Assembly: GCA_013373015.1 (NCBI GenBank)
Contig: JABXIQ010000002.1
Location: forward strand, 1 to 64,000
DNA from: Kangiellaceae bacterium
Lineage (GTDB): Bacteria; Pseudomonadota; Gammaproteobacteria; Enterobacterales; Kangiellaceae
Direction: 5' to 3'
Length of the DNA: 64,000 nucleotides
The notes below the pieces were generated by a model. That model was given only the letters and a program-made list of their open reading frames with translations, made no database searches and was not told where the DNA came from. How positions within the stretch are numbered: the stretch's first letter is position 1; every line of letters starts with the position of its first letter. Made by a program: the position numbers and the translations under genes. This document shows, piece after piece, positions 1 through 10,812 of the stretch.

Positions 1-87
1 GAGCTACATAGCCATAAATTCAGTGGCGCGTATTTTGGTGATTTTAGTGCTTTTTGTCAACCCCAAATCACCATTTCTAGCGATAAA

Positions 88-1179
88 TTAAACGTTAAAT
101 CTAAAGTGCATCACGTCGCCGTCTTGCACGATATAGTCTTTGCCTTCTAAACGCCATTTACCAGCTTCTTTAGCGCCGGCTTCACCATTACCAGCGATAT
201 AGTCGTCGTAGGCGGTAACTTCCGCGCGGATAAAGCCTTTTTCAAAGTCGGTGTGGATGACGCCAGCAGCTTGCGGGGCAGTGGCTCCGACGCGAACTTG
301 CCATGCACGTACTTCTTTTTTGCCTGCTGTGAAGTAGGTCTGTAGGTCTAATAATGTGTAGCCTGCTCGAATTACGCGGTTTAAGCCTGGCTCTTCTTGA
401 CCAATATCGGCTAAGAAGTCCGCTTTGTCTTCGTCATCAAGAGCAGCAATTTCTGACTCAATTGAGGCGCAGATTGGCACAACTTCGGCACCTTCTTTGG
501 CGGCAAAGTCACGAACCTGCTCAAGCAAAGGGTTATTTTCAAAACCATCTTCGCTAACATTAGCGATATACATGGTTGGCTTGGTGGTGATCAATTGGAA
601 GCGCGAAAGAATTTTCTTTTCGTCTTTGTCCCAGTCTAAGCTACGTAATGCGTTGCCTTCATCTAAGCAAGTTTTGCATTTTTCTAAGACTTCCAAGTCG
701 GCTTTGGCTTCTTTATCGCCACTTTTAGCAATTTTAGTTGCTTTAAGTATGCGTTTTTCAACTGATTCTAAGTCAGCAAGTGCTAACTCGGTATTAATGG
801 TTTCAATATCAGCAATAGGATCCACTTTGCCTGCCACATGTACTACGTCGTCATTGGCAAAACAACGTACAACATGTGCAATGGCGTGAGTTTCACGAAT
901 ATTGGCAAGGAACTTATTACCTAGACCTTCACCTTTTGATGCGCCAGCAACTAAGCCAGCAATGTCCACGAATTCCATAGTGGCTGGCAATATACGCTCT
1001 GGAGTGACGATTTTGGCAAGAGCATCGAGTCGTGGATCTGGAATAGGAACAACACCAGTGTTTGGCTCAATAGTACAGAAAGGGTAGTTAGCTGCATCAA
1101 TTCCCGCATCGGTTAGCGCGTTGAATAAAGTTGATTTGCCAACGTTTGGTAAGCCTACAATTCCGCAGTTCAAAGGCAT
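88..1179 (-). CDS. ychF: Ribosome-binding ATPase YchF (OBG family GTPase)
   Basis: [19 protein letters not shown]-loop, full-length 363 aa YchF architecture with C-terminal TGS ([16 protein letters not shown]). Confidence 0.97.
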   Translation of the reverse strand: MPLNCGIVGLPNVGKSTLFNALTDAGIDAANYPFCTIEPNTGVVPIPDPRLDALAKIVTPERILPATMEFVDIAGLVAGASKGEGLGNKFLANIRETHAIAHVVRCFANDDVVHVAGKVDPIADIETINTELALADLESVEKRILKATKIAKSGDKEAKADLEVLEKCKTCLDEGNALRSLDWDKDEKKILSRFQLITTKPTMYIANVSEDGFENNPLLEQVRDFAAKEGAEVVPICASIESEIAALDDEDKADFLADIGQEEPGLNRVIRAGYTLLDLQTYFTAGKKEVRAWQVRVGATAPQAAGVIHTDFEKGFIRAEVTAYDDYIAGNGEAGAKEAGKWRLEGKDYIVQDGDVMHFRFNV

Positions 1180-1209
1180 TGTCTATTCTCTCTTTGCTAG
1201 ATAATCAGT

Positions 1210-1806
1210 TTATGAAGATAAAGGTGATTGCAAGCTGTGTAAGCGTTGCACGGCCTTATCCCAGTCGCCCTGTAATAGGGCTGGTGTTTCGCGTATTGCT
1301 TCATCAATGGCAATATTGATGGCGTTACGTTCGTCTGCGCTCGGTTTATTCAGGACATAACCTGACACTTTGCTTTTATGGCCTGGATGCCCAATACCAA
1401 CGCGGAGACGCATAAATTCTTTGTTGTTGGCCAGTTTGCTAATGGTATCGCGTAAACCATTGTGGCCACCATGACCGCCGCCTTTCTTGAGTTTCAAAGT
1501 TCCAGGCTCAATATCCAGTTCATCATGTGCGATCAGTATTTCTTCTGGTTGGATCTTATAAAAGTTAGCTACAGCTTGAATGGCTTTGCCACTTAAATTC
1601 ATAAAAGTGGTTGGGATCAGCAGTTTAACTTCGTAATTTCCAATCAAACCTTTGCCAAAAAGGCCATGAAACTTTGATTCGACTTTGAGTTGGATATTAT
1701 AAGCTCGAGCCAGCTCTTCGAGATACCAGGCTCCGGCGTTATGACGGGTGTCTTGATATTGTGAGCCTGGATTGGCCAGGCCCACAATTAACTTGATGCT
1801 AGACAT
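1210..1806 (-). CDS. pth: Peptidyl-tRNA hydrolase
   Basis: [29 protein letters not shown] motif. The supplied ORF extends upstream into rplY; the conserved start is [10 protein letters not shown] at 1806. Confidence 0.95.
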   Translation of the reverse strand: MSSIKLIVGLANPGSQYQDTRHNAGAWYLEELARAYNIQLKVESKFHGLFGKGLIGNYEVKLLIPTTFMNLSGKAIQAVANFYKIQPEEILIAHDELDIEPGTLKLKKGGGHGGHNGLRDTISKLANNKEFMRLRVGIGHPGHKSKVSGYVLNKPSADERNAINIAIDEAIRETPALLQGDWDKAVQRLHSLQSPLSS

Positions 1807-1852
1807 GTTCGCAGAATCTTCAGATTCAAGTCTAACAGGCGGAGCGGAAGAA

Positions 1853-2497
1853 TTACTCTTCGCCGCCTTCTTCTGATGCAGTTTCTTCTGCTGCTGAGTC
1901 GTCTTCAGAAGAAGCAGGGCCAGCAGGACGAACAACGTTAGCAACAGATAAATCATGGTCTTCGCCTTGAGCTAGTGCGTCTAAAGTTACACCTTCAGGC
2001 AATACTAGATCAGATAAATGTACAACTTCACCCATGCCTAAGTTTGCTAGATCAACTTCGATGAACTCTGGCAAGTGGCGTGGTAAACAGCTGATTTCAA
2101 CTGAAGTTACTTGGTGAGAAACGATACCACCTTCTTTAACGCCAGGTGCTTTATCTTCGTTGATGAAGTGTAAAGGTACTGATGCGTGCATAACTTGGCC
2201 ACGAACAACGCGCTTTAAGTCCATGTGAAGAACTTTCGGCTTGTATGAGTGACGTTGAATGTCTTTTAAGATAACTTCTTCAACTTTGCCGTCGATGTCT
2301 AAGTTGATGATTGAAGAATAAGCTGCTTCGTCTTCTAACATACGGATCACTTGGTTGTGAAGTAAAGTTACAGATACAGCTTCTTCTTTACCGCCGTAAA
2401 CTACGGCTGGGATTTTATCGTCCAAACGACGTAGGCGGCGGCTCGCACCTTTCCCTATATCGCTACGAACTTCAGCGTTTAGAGTAAATTCGCTCAT
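1853..2497 (-). CDS. rplY: 50S ribosomal protein L25/general stress protein Ctc (long form)
   Basis: [17 protein letters not shown]-terminus plus TL5-type C-terminal domain; neighbour of pth. Confidence 0.93.
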   Translation of the reverse strand: MSEFTLNAEVRSDIGKGASRRLRRLDDKIPAVVYGGKEEAVSVTLLHNQVIRMLEDEAAYSSIINLDIDGKVEEVILKDIQRHSYKPKVLHMDLKRVVRGQVMHASVPLHFINEDKAPGVKEGGIVSHQVTSVEISCLPRHLPEFIEVDLANLGMGEVVHLSDLVLPEGVTLDALAQGEDHDLSVANVVRPAGPASSEDDSAAEETASEEGGEE

Positions 2498-2669
2498 TGT
2501 ATTTCTCCTCTACACCATAAATGGTGAGGTAATGAGTGTTAATAAAAAAGGTTTATCCCTTGCGACCAAGGATGAACCCGCAAAAATTTGGAGCGCGATT
2601 ATACAATGAAAAAAAGGATTACACTAGCTCTATCTCTAGGTTTTTATGGCTTAGAGCGCCTAAATATGG

Positions 2670-3938
2670 CTATTCTTGGCAGCTTAACTCTGGCGAGACG
2701 GATAATTGTAGTTTGTGGCAAATTTCTTTAGCTGAGGCTTGCTCACCTTTGGATTTCAATAATTCCATGAGACCTAAGTTGGCCTCTACATCAAGCGGAG
2801 AGTAGTTTAAAACTCTTCGATACCATATTTCAGCATCTAGGCTTTTACCTATTTGATTGCTTTTTTTGGCTATTGCAATACCAATTTTTGAGTGCCAAGG
2901 TCTAATTTTAACCGTTTCTGAGTTATATTCACGTTCCATCGCTTCATAAGCATTTGTTAAAAGTTCTAATCCTTCTAGGGTTTGATTGCGTGTATCTAAG
3001 ATCTCAGACTTATTAATCATGGCTCCCCATGCATTGGGATTAAGCTCAATCGCTTTATCATAGTGTTTGAGTGCCAAATCAAATTTGTTTTGGGCTGCAT
3101 AAACTAAACCAAGAGAGCGGTGGACCGACGAATCTGATGGCGCAAGACGAACGGCTCTTTCGCCTAGAGCTTGAGCTCGCTCAAGATATTGTTTTGCTTC
3201 AGGAGTTGCTAGTCTTTGTTCTTTATGCGCTTGCGTAAGGGTTGTATGTTCTATATCAGGAGTACCTAATTCATTAGGCCATCGCAGTACCTTTTGCACT
3301 AAGGCTGTTGCTAACCCTGATTGAGCTGGGCCAAAATTAGGCTCTGCGGCAATAATTCTTTCATACAAGCGAATAGCATTTTCGTTATCAGCTCGAGTGT
3401 ACTGAAAATAATAATCATCTGCCTGTTTTTGTAAATTGCTTAACTCTGGGTTCAATATTGTGCTTGAGGGCTGTTTTTGATTATTGCTAGAGTTGTAGTC
3501 GCGATATATAAAAAAAACAGTGCCGATAGCGATGGCAACAGTTGCAAGCAGCAACACTAATTTGGTATGGCCAACCTTGGTGGTATCTTGCTTTAGTGTG
3601 TTATTTGAGATGATGGGTTGTGGAGCTACTTTAAATCGATAACCTCTTTTGGGTAAGGTTTCGATGAATTCAGGCGTTTTGGGATTATCATTAAGAGCTT
3701 TGCGAAGCTTAGAAATGGTTTTTGCTAATACTTCGTCGCTGACTATAGTATCTTCCCATAAAGAATTTACGATCTGCTCTTTAGGTAAAACTTTTGAGTG
3801 GTTGTTTAAAAAATAGGATAACAACTCTATGGTTTTAGGCTCTAAAGTGTTTTGTGTTTGCCCATTAGAAAGTTCACCAGTGGTGAGATCACAGTGCCAT
3901 TGCCCAAGTTTTACCAATTCGATATTATCCACTTGCAA
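2670..3938 (-). CDS. CadC/ToxR-like winged-helix transmembrane regulator with TPR periplasmic domain
   Basis: N-terminal OmpR-type winged helix (TIELLSYFLNNHSKVLPKEQIVNSLW...ETLPKRGYRFK), one TM segment (LVLLLATVAIAIGTVFFIY), C-terminal TPRs. Confidence 0.85.
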   Translation of the reverse strand: MQVDNIELVKLGQWHCDLTTGELSNGQTQNTLEPKTIELLSYFLNNHSKVLPKEQIVNSLWEDTIVSDEVLAKTISKLRKALNDNPKTPEFIETLPKRGYRFKVAPQPIISNNTLKQDTTKVGHTKLVLLLATVAIAIGTVFFIYRDYNSSNNQKQPSSTILNPELSNLQKQADDYYFQYTRADNENAIRLYERIIAAEPNFGPAQSGLATALVQKVLRWPNELGTPDIEHTTLTQAHKEQRLATPEAKQYLERAQALGERAVRLAPSDSSVHRSLGLVYAAQNKFDLALKHYDKAIELNPNAWGAMINKSEILDTRNQTLEGLELLTNAYEAMEREYNSETVKIRPWHSKIGIAIAKKSNQIGKSLDAEIWYRRVLNYSPLDVEANLGLMELLKSKGEQASAKEICHKLQLSVSPELSCQE

Positions 3939-4088
3939 GTCTAAGTTATTGAATATTAAAGATATTGCTTTAATTCAAAGTAAAGTCAGAAAAAAAAGAT
4001 ACTTACTTCAAGTATCATTAATCAGCCTATAGCACGATCTTAGCCAGATTAATATTACACATCAATTAATTATTCGGAGTAATTAAAA

Positions 4089-5552
4089 ATGCAATATAAA
4101 TGGTTAATCAAAATAGTACTATTAGGTTTGATACTTGTATTGTTTGTAACGAGTACAAAAGCGTCTAATACCGAAGCCAATACTCAATACATTTCCAAAG
4201 AAGAGATTATCAATGACTTTGAAGAGCTGTATCAAAGACTACAAAAAGCACACTATGATTTATACGCTCACCGGTCAAAGGAAGAATTTGATGAACACTT
4301 TATCAAACTAAAGCATTCTATCAATGCGCAAATGACTCTGTCTGAAGTAACGGTTTTGTTTCAGACATTTGCATCATTTGCTAACATTGCGCATACCAAG
4401 ATCGATCTTCCAACCCAAGATTATGTCAATTATCGTCAGTCTGATGGAAAGGCTTTTCCTCTCTTTGTAAAAGTGATTGATGGCAAAGTCTATGTGGTCG
4501 AAAATTATAGTGATGCGAAAGATATCAGTGCTGGAGATCAAATTGTTGCACTGAATAAGCAATGTATGCGCAGTCTGTTAAAAGATTTGAGGAAATATAT
4601 TTCGGCAGATACAGACACTATGTATTTTGGCTTTCTTGAGCTCCAATTCCCAATGTTACTTTGGTTTGAGCATGGTGCTCAAGAGCAATACGAAGTAACT
4701 ATCAAAGGCGAAAACGGACAAAAAGATATCATGCTAGCAACCATTGGATATGATGATTTAATTCATAAAATGGAGCAGAGGAAAGGGTTGCTAGAGTTGG
4801 GTTTTGAGCGAGTTACCACAGTAACTAAGCAAATTGGTTATCTAAGACCTGGTCCATTTTTTAATACGGACCAAAATGCCGAAGATGTATGGGATCACAC
4901 AAGCTTTAAAAGCTTTATTGATGATGCCTTTGAAACATTCTCAGTGCAAAAAGTAAAAGCTTTGCTAATTGATTTGAGAAATAATCCTGGTGGGACCAAT
5001 TCCTTTAGTGATTACATGATTCAAAAGTTTGCGAACAAGGATTTTAAATTTGCTTCTGATTTTAAAGTGAAAGTCAGTTCTGAATTTATAGCTGCCAATG
5101 AAAATCGACTCAAGGAAAGCGTGGTTACAGAAACCTCAGAAAGGTATCAAGCAAGTTATGCGGGATTAGCAGAGGGAGATATTTTTGATTTTAATTTAGC
5201 ATTAAATAAAGCTTCGTCAGAAAGATTTGAAAAACCAGTTTATATTTTAGTGAATCGTCACAGTTATTCAAATGCTGTAACAACCGCTGCATTAGCTCAA
5301 GATTATGATTTTGCGACTATTATGGGTGAAAAAACCAATGATTTAGCGACAACTTATGGCGCAATGGAAGCATTCAAATTAAGTAAAACAAAAATAGCTG
5401 TTAGTTTCCCTAAAGCTCACATTATACGGCCTAATGGTGAGAAAAAAGCGCATGGCGTTACACCAGATATTATTATTGAAACACCGTTAGTGGAATATGT
5501 TGAAGATAGTGTATTACAGAGAGCTTTGTTAGAAATTGAAAAGAGGTTTTAA
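4089..5552 (+). CDS. Secreted S41-family (C-terminal processing-like) peptidase
   Basis: Signal/anchor N-terminus; KALLIDLRNNPGGTNSFSDYMIQKF and VYILVNRHSYSNAVTTAALAQD typical of S41 peptidases. Confidence 0.8.
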   Translation: MQYKWLIKIVLLGLILVLFVTSTKASNTEANTQYISKEEIINDFEELYQRLQKAHYDLYAHRSKEEFDEHFIKLKHSINAQMTLSEVTVLFQTFASFANIAHTKIDLPTQDYVNYRQSDGKAFPLFVKVIDGKVYVVENYSDAKDISAGDQIVALNKQCMRSLLKDLRKYISADTDTMYFGFLELQFPMLLWFEHGAQEQYEVTIKGENGQKDIMLATIGYDDLIHKMEQRKGLLELGFERVTTVTKQIGYLRPGPFFNTDQNAEDVWDHTSFKSFIDDAFETFSVQKVKALLIDLRNNPGGTNSFSDYMIQKFANKDFKFASDFKVKVSSEFIAANENRLKESVVTETSERYQASYAGLAEGDIFDFNLALNKASSERFEKPVYILVNRHSYSNAVTTAALAQDYDFATIMGEKTNDLATTYGAMEAFKLSKTKIAVSFPKAHIIRPNGEKKAHGVTPDIIIETPLVEYVEDSVLQRALLEIEKRF

Positions 5553-5583
5553 AGGTTGATCGAGTAAATGTAGTTAAGACGTA

Positions 5584-5624
5584 AAAAGCTATCCCGCTTT
5601 ATAACGAGATAGCTTTTGACTTTT
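5584..5624. terminator. Stem-loop terminator between the convergent S41 peptidase gene and prs
   Basis: aaaaagctatcccgctttataacgagatagctttt inverted repeat (AAAGCTATC/GATAGCTTT) followed by T-rich tract. Confidence 0.7.
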
Positions 5625-6571
5625 TAGTCTAAAAACATGGTTGAAATCGATTCTTCAGTATTTACACGACGAATTGATTCGCCAAGTAGTGGCGCTAGGC
5701 TTAATACTTGTACTCTATCACAACCTTTTGCCTCGTCGCTTAAAGGAATGGTGTTAGTCACAACTAAACGATCAAGGTTAGAATTATTAAGATTATCAAT
5801 GGCTTTGCCCGATAATACAGGGTGAGTAGCATAAGCTGAAACACTGCGAGCACCATGATCTTTAAGAGCTTGCGCGGCTTGGCATAAAGTGCCTGCGGTA
5901 TCCACCATGTCATCAACGATTACACAGTCACGGTCAGTAACGTCACCAATAATGTTCATTACGCTAACTTCATTAGCGCGAGGACGACGCTTGTCGATAA
6001 TGGCAAGGTCTGCGTCATTCAAGCGCTTTGCTATTGCGCGAGCGCGTACCACACCGCCAACATCTGGCGAAACTACCATGAGATTGTCACCTGCATTGGC
6101 TTGAATATGATCTAGCAATACTGGAGTAGCGTACACATTATCCACTGGAATATTGAAGAAACCTTGAATTTGGTCAGCGTGCAAATCAACCGTCAATACG
6201 CGGTCAAAACCAACTCCACCTATCATATCAGCAACAACTTTTGCGCTGATTGGCACGCGAGCTGAGCGAACGCGACGATCTTGGCGAGCGTAACCATAGT
6301 AAGGAACAACTGCGGTGATACGTTTAGCAGAGGCACGTTTTAGCGCATCGGCCATGATGATTAATTCCATCAAGTTGTCATTAGTGGGTGCACAAGTTGA
6401 TTGGATAATGAAAACGTCTTTACCACGTACATTTTCGAGAATTTCTACACTGCATTCGCCATCGCTAAAGCGATTTGCGTTGACTTTGCCCAGCGGCACA
6501 TTGAGATAAGTAGAGATTGCATTCGCAAGTTCAGGTGTTGCATTACCGCTGAAAAGCATTAAATCAGACAT
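5624..6571 (-). CDS. prs: Ribose-phosphate pyrophosphokinase
   Basis: [16 protein letters not shown]..., [31 protein letters not shown]-binding motif. Confidence 0.97.
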   Translation of the reverse strand: MSDLMLFSGNATPELANAISTYLNVPLGKVNANRFSDGECSVEILENVRGKDVFIIQSTCAPTNDNLMELIIMADALKRASAKRITAVVPYYGYARQDRRVRSARVPISAKVVADMIGGVGFDRVLTVDLHADQIQGFFNIPVDNVYATPVLLDHIQANAGDNLMVVSPDVGGVVRARAIAKRLNDADLAIIDKRRPRANEVSVMNIIGDVTDRDCVIVDDMVDTAGTLCQAAQALKDHGARSVSAYATHPVLSGKAIDNLNNSNLDRLVVTNTIPLSDEAKGCDRVQVLSLAPLLGESIRRVNTEESISTMFLD

Positions 6572-6667
6572 GAAAAAGCCCTAAAAAGTTAGCCCCAAAA
6601 TAGCTTAAATATAGCTTAAGTAACGAGTTGTGGCGTAGCAGGCTGTGTCGGATAGACGTAAAGAAAA

Positions 6668-6742
6668 TGGCAGGGGTAGCTGGATTTGAACCAACGAATG
6701 CCGGCATCAAAAGCCGGTGCCTTACCGCTTGGCGATACCCCT
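6668..6742 (-). tRNA. tRNA-Gln(TTG)
   Basis: Reverse complement aggggtatcgccaagcggtaaggcaccggctTTTGAtgccggcattcgttggttcaaatccagctacccctgCCA folds as a cloverleaf with anticodon TTG and an encoded CCA. Confidence 0.93.
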
Positions 6743-6747
6743 ATTTT

Positions 6748-7644
6748 TTAAGCAATCTCTAGTAGAGGAGAGCGATTAATACCCTTGGCTACCAGAGTTA
6801 ACCAGCGCTGCTTGCACAGAGCCGATATTTTACGGACTTCTCGCTCATTGTCAAAGGATAAGAAGACACAACTTCCAGTTCCTGTTAACAGTGCTTGTCC
6901 ATATTGTGAAAGGACGTTTAACGCTTCGTTCACTTCAGGATAAAGCTCTGCGACAAGTGGCTGTATGGCGTTGTAACCAAGCTCTTCGAGCTGCGTTTCA
7001 ACATACTGCCCTTGGCGAGTGGCGCGTAATTTAATAGGTTTATCGTTTCTTGTCAACGCTGAATGTGAAAAAATTTTACCTGTATTGATGTGAACATTTG
7101 GATAAACAATCAGATACCACTTTTCTGGTAATTCGGTTTTGGTTAAAACTTCACCAATCCCTTGCGCCCAGGCGCTGTAGCCGTTGACGAAAACAGGAAC
7201 GTCAGCACCTAATTTGCTACCAATATCACATAAAGTTTGGTTGTCTAAACCTAACTTCCACAAGTGGTTTAGTGCGATCAAGGTGGTTGCGGCATCTGAG
7301 CTACCGCCGCCTAAACCTGCGCCAGAGGGTAATTTTTTATGCAGTTTAATATCTGCGCCAAGGGCTTGAGAATTGTATGGAGCCAGAGCTTTGGCTGCTT
7401 TAATAATCAAATTATCAGCGCTTGGAACCTCATCATATTCTGATTGTAGCGATAATCGACCCGTATCATTGGATTTGATCCAAATATCATCACCATAATC
7501 TAATAATTGGAATAAGGTTTGTAACTCATGATAACCGTCATCGCGCTGACCAAGTACACGCAATTCAAGATTTAACTTAGCTGGTGCGGGCCAATAGCTG
7601 TATCCCTCACTATCTAAACTGGCAGTTGTGATCTGAAAACTCAT
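6748..7644 (-). CDS. ispE: 4-diphosphocytidyl-2-C-methyl-D-erythritol kinase
   Basis: WPAPAKLNLELRVLGQRDDGYHELQTLFQLLD and PSGAGLGGGSSDAATTL GHMP kinase motifs. Confidence 0.96.
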   Translation of the reverse strand: MSFQITTASLDSEGYSYWPAPAKLNLELRVLGQRDDGYHELQTLFQLLDYGDDIWIKSNDTGRLSLQSEYDEVPSADNLIIKAAKALAPYNSQALGADIKLHKKLPSGAGLGGGSSDAATTLIALNHLWKLGLDNQTLCDIGSKLGADVPVFVNGYSAWAQGIGEVLTKTELPEKWYLIVYPNVHINTGKIFSHSALTRNDKPIKLRATRQGQYVETQLEELGYNAIQPLVAELYPEVNEALNVLSQYGQALLTGTGSCVFLSFDNEREVRKISALCKQRWLTLVAKGINRSPLLEIA

Positions 7645-7646
7645 GG

Positions 7647-8348
7647 CTATTGATAGGCCTTGGTATCAGTAGGGATGGTTGTAGAGTTCATGTCCCAACT
7701 GCGATTTGACAGAATGACTTTATTATCACCTTGCAGGATTTTAATTTTTGTGGGTAGTTTTGTGGCAACTGTTTCACCTTCAATTGCGCTTGCTAGTTGA
7801 AATTCAGCATAGCGCTCATAAGTCACTACATAATCCTGATAGGTTAATTGTTGCAAGGTGCCATCGGCATTGATCAATAAATTATTTTGGCTAATGCCCG
7901 TGGGCAAGCCTTTAACCCAATCTTGCAAATAATTTATGGGTAAACTCCAGCCTAGTATGCTGTAAAGCAAATATTCTGGATTGGTTCCTTCAAAATGACG
8001 CTCATCGCCTGTATCTAAAGTGCTGATCATTGGGGTCACTTTCATAATGGCATAGGTTTGACCAAAGGCGCCGTATAAGCGGAAGTCGAAATGATTATGA
8101 GCTTGTTGTTGCCATAGGAAGTTACTAGAAAAGCTGTCTTGGGGATGAGTAATTCCAATACGGCCTTTGAGCTGGAACTGCTCAATGGTTTTTAGCTGCT
8201 GGTATTGACGTTGCCACAAAGGGTCGTCCCAAACGGTTGTTGCTTGTTTGACTGGAGTTGTTTCACAGGCGCTCAATAGGAAGAGCGCAATGATAGTTAA
8301 GATGGTTTTTTGTATTGTTTTTGCTAATGGTAGCTCACGAAAGGTCAT
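7647..8348 (-). CDS. lolB: Outer-membrane lipoprotein LolB
   Basis: Lipobox LLSACETT; IGITHPQDSFSSNFLWQQQ; position next to ispE. Confidence 0.88.
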   Translation of the reverse strand: MTFRELPLAKTIQKTILTIIALFLLSACETTPVKQATTVWDDPLWQRQYQQLKTIEQFQLKGRIGITHPQDSFSSNFLWQQQAHNHFDFRLYGAFGQTYAIMKVTPMISTLDTGDERHFEGTNPEYLLYSILGWSLPINYLQDWVKGLPTGISQNNLLINADGTLQQLTYQDYVVTYERYAEFQLASAIEGETVATKLPTKIKILQGDNKVILSNRSWDMNSTTIPTDTKAYQ

Positions 8349-8382
8349 GTATCGCCTTATGGTTGGGTATTAAATATTAGTG

Positions 8383-10488
8383 TTAAACACCGACCCCTGA
8401 AGCAATATTGGCTTCAGGGAAACGTCTTAAGGTGCGCAAAATATACTGGTTATTAGGTTCTTTCTGCAAGGCTTTTTGCCAAATTTGCCTAGCCTGGTCT
8501 TTTTGATCGAGCATCCACAAAACTTCACCCAGGTGAGCTGCTATTTCAGCGGCAGGAGTTTTGTCATAAGCTGATTGCAGGTAGGTTAAAGCGTTTTGTA
8601 AATTGCCCAAGCGATATTGTATCCAACCCATTGAATCTTGAATGGCACTACTTTCAGGGTCTTTTTGATAAGCGGCTTCGACTAATCGCTGAGCTTCCTC
8701 TAACGAACGGTTCATATCGGCTAGCGTATAACCCAAGGCATTCATTGCATCGATGTGATCTGGCTTGATGGTTAGAATTAAGCGCAAATCGCGCTCAAGT
8801 TGGGCATAATACCCCAAAGGTTCGCCAGCAAGGGCTTTATTATAAAGTAAATCTAAATCTTCAGGATTGCGTTGGCTTTCTTGCTCCAGCAGTTTATAAG
8901 CCAATAAATAGCTGTGACGGTTTTGCAAGAAACCAGCCGCCATTAAGCTTATCTCTTTTCGTAATTCAGCGCTTCTGGCGTTTAGTTGAAAGGTGTTAAC
9001 CGATGTTACAAATTGCTCCACCGATTGGCTTTGGTTGAGTAATTGCAACTGCAAATAATAGAGACTGCTATTGTCAGGTTCGATTTGTAAGGCGCTATTG
9101 ATACGACGTTGGGCAAGCTCGTATTGCTGTAATTGGGTCAAATAGTCGATTTCAAATTGTAATAGCCGTTGTTTATCGGCAAGACCAACGTTTCGTTGCG
9201 CTTGTTGCAGCGATTCTTGCCCGCGCTGCCATTGGCCTTGGTCAGCATATAACTGCGCTAACTGAGTTCTTGCTTTCAGATAATAATTACCGCGCGGAAC
9301 TTGTAGATAGCATTCAATGGCCAGATCATAGTCTTCATCGCGTAGAGCTGAGTCAGCGCAATAATAACTGCTAATATCAGGTTTGTAGTCTTGAGCAGTA
9401 AGCAGCGCAAAAAGTTCAGCGCTTTGCGGATATTGTTCTAGAGCATAATAACTGCCTGCCATTAAATACTTGGCTTGTAATGCGCTTGAGCTATCGACTT
9501 CCGTTTGCGGTGTATTGGCTAAAACGGTTTGAAATGCTTTGATCGCAGTTGAGTAACTTTTTTGGGTGTAAAGCAATTCAGCTAACCGAAAAGTTTGTTT
9601 TTGATTAAGAATATTTTGCGCTAACACTTGCTCAAAGTACTGCTCACGCTTATCTCTTGAATCCAGTAGCCAAGCCTCTCCTTTAAGCTCAATTGCTGAT
9701 AGAAAGGCTGGTTCCTGAGCTAAAGCGCTATCTAATAATTGGTGTATTAATTCGGTTTGTGCATCTGCATTTTCTGATTTGAGTAGAAAATATGCTTTCA
9801 CACAGGCTAACACTGGATTGGCGATCTTTGCTCGACTAGTTGTACTGCTTGAAGCCGAGTTTTTATTGTTTTGTTCATCAAAAAAACTAATAAAATCAAT
9901 ATCTTCTTGATAAGAACCCAGTTGAATAAGTTGATAGAGCTGCTCGTCTTTATTGCTTGGTAATAAGGGTAACAATCGTTCAAAGTCTTGTTCAGCTTGA
10001 GTATATTGTCGTAACGCCAAATGTGCCACTAAGGCCACTTTATGAACGCTGGCATCGTCGGGTGCGGCTTGTTGCCAAATGGTTACAGCCTGCAGCGCAT
10101 CTGCGTATTTCTTTTCCTGCAACGAAATTAAAGCCGCTTGTTTAGCCAGCGCAACACTGCTGGTTTTGTCGGCTGCATCAAGAAAATTACCTTGTGCAAC
10201 TTCAAATAATCCCTGCCTTTGCGCAATATCTGCTAAAAGGATACTGAAATACAATTGGCTTCTTTGATCTGGGTCGAGATGAGTGATATTTGGATGCCCA
10301 GATTTTATCGCCTCAGGTTGCGAATCAATAGCGATGGTTTGATGTTTAGTCGCGGTGCTACATGCGGTTAGCCCGCTTAATAATGTGCAACTCAATAACA
10401 GCAAGCAACCAACATGTCGCAGCGAAGAGGTGCGCTGAGAGTAAGTCTGCTTTATGTAGGTTGTTGGTGTAAGGGCTTTATGAGTCAT
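8383..10488 (-). CDS. TPR-repeat lipoprotein
   Basis: Lipobox LSGLTACST; many TPR units (e.g. ALGYTLADMNRSLEEAQRLVEAAYQKDPESSAIQDSMGWIQYRLG). Confidence 0.85.
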   Translation of the reverse strand: MTHKALTPTTYIKQTYSQRTSSLRHVGCLLLLSCTLLSGLTACSTATKHQTIAIDSQPEAIKSGHPNITHLDPDQRSQLYFSILLADIAQRQGLFEVAQGNFLDAADKTSSVALAKQAALISLQEKKYADALQAVTIWQQAAPDDASVHKVALVAHLALRQYTQAEQDFERLLPLLPSNKDEQLYQLIQLGSYQEDIDFISFFDEQNNKNSASSSTTSRAKIANPVLACVKAYFLLKSENADAQTELIHQLLDSALAQEPAFLSAIELKGEAWLLDSRDKREQYFEQVLAQNILNQKQTFRLAELLYTQKSYSTAIKAFQTVLANTPQTEVDSSSALQAKYLMAGSYYALEQYPQSAELFALLTAQDYKPDISSYYCADSALRDEDYDLAIECYLQVPRGNYYLKARTQLAQLYADQGQWQRGQESLQQAQRNVGLADKQRLLQFEIDYLTQLQQYELAQRRINSALQIEPDNSSLYYLQLQLLNQSQSVEQFVTSVNTFQLNARSAELRKEISLMAAGFLQNRHSYLLAYKLLEQESQRNPEDLDLLYNKALAGEPLGYYAQLERDLRLILTIKPDHIDAMNALGYTLADMNRSLEEAQRLVEAAYQKDPESSAIQDSMGWIQYRLGNLQNALTYLQSAYDKTPAAEIAAHLGEVLWMLDQKDQARQIWQKALQKEPNNQYILRTLRRFPEANIASGVGV

Positions 10489-10812
10489 TTGTGATGAGTG
10501 TTGAAACTTCCTGTCAAATTAGAGCTATTGAATTGGCCAAGGGCATATCGCCCGTTTCAAGGTATTAGCGTTATTGTCCTAAAGTGTTGCATCTATTCGT
10601 TAAGATTAGCAGGAAAACAGCTTTATTACAGAGAAATCGTTATCTTTTAACGAATTTTTAAGATTAGCGGTGAGTAAAAGGCGGTGTTATAATTCGCGCC
10701 TATTTATAAGCCATTGATAGTTTGAAGCCTGTTTGATAACGACAAAGATGTCAGTGTTGTGTCGTTTTGAACAGTTTTTTGCTGGGCGCTCGTAACACAC
10801 ATATCTAATACT

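Noticed and set aside
354-1319. Plus-strand ORFs 354-557, 425-889, 902-1087, 1131-1319
   Set aside because: Antisense frames inside ychF/pth with no family resemblance.
1807-1956. N-terminal extension of the pth ORF
   Set aside because: Overlaps the 3' end of rplY; the conserved Pth start is at 1806.
6668-6742. tRNA-Gln as a genomic-island attachment site
   Set aside because: No integrase, no direct repeat of the tRNA 3' end; flanks are the conserved ispE and prs genes.
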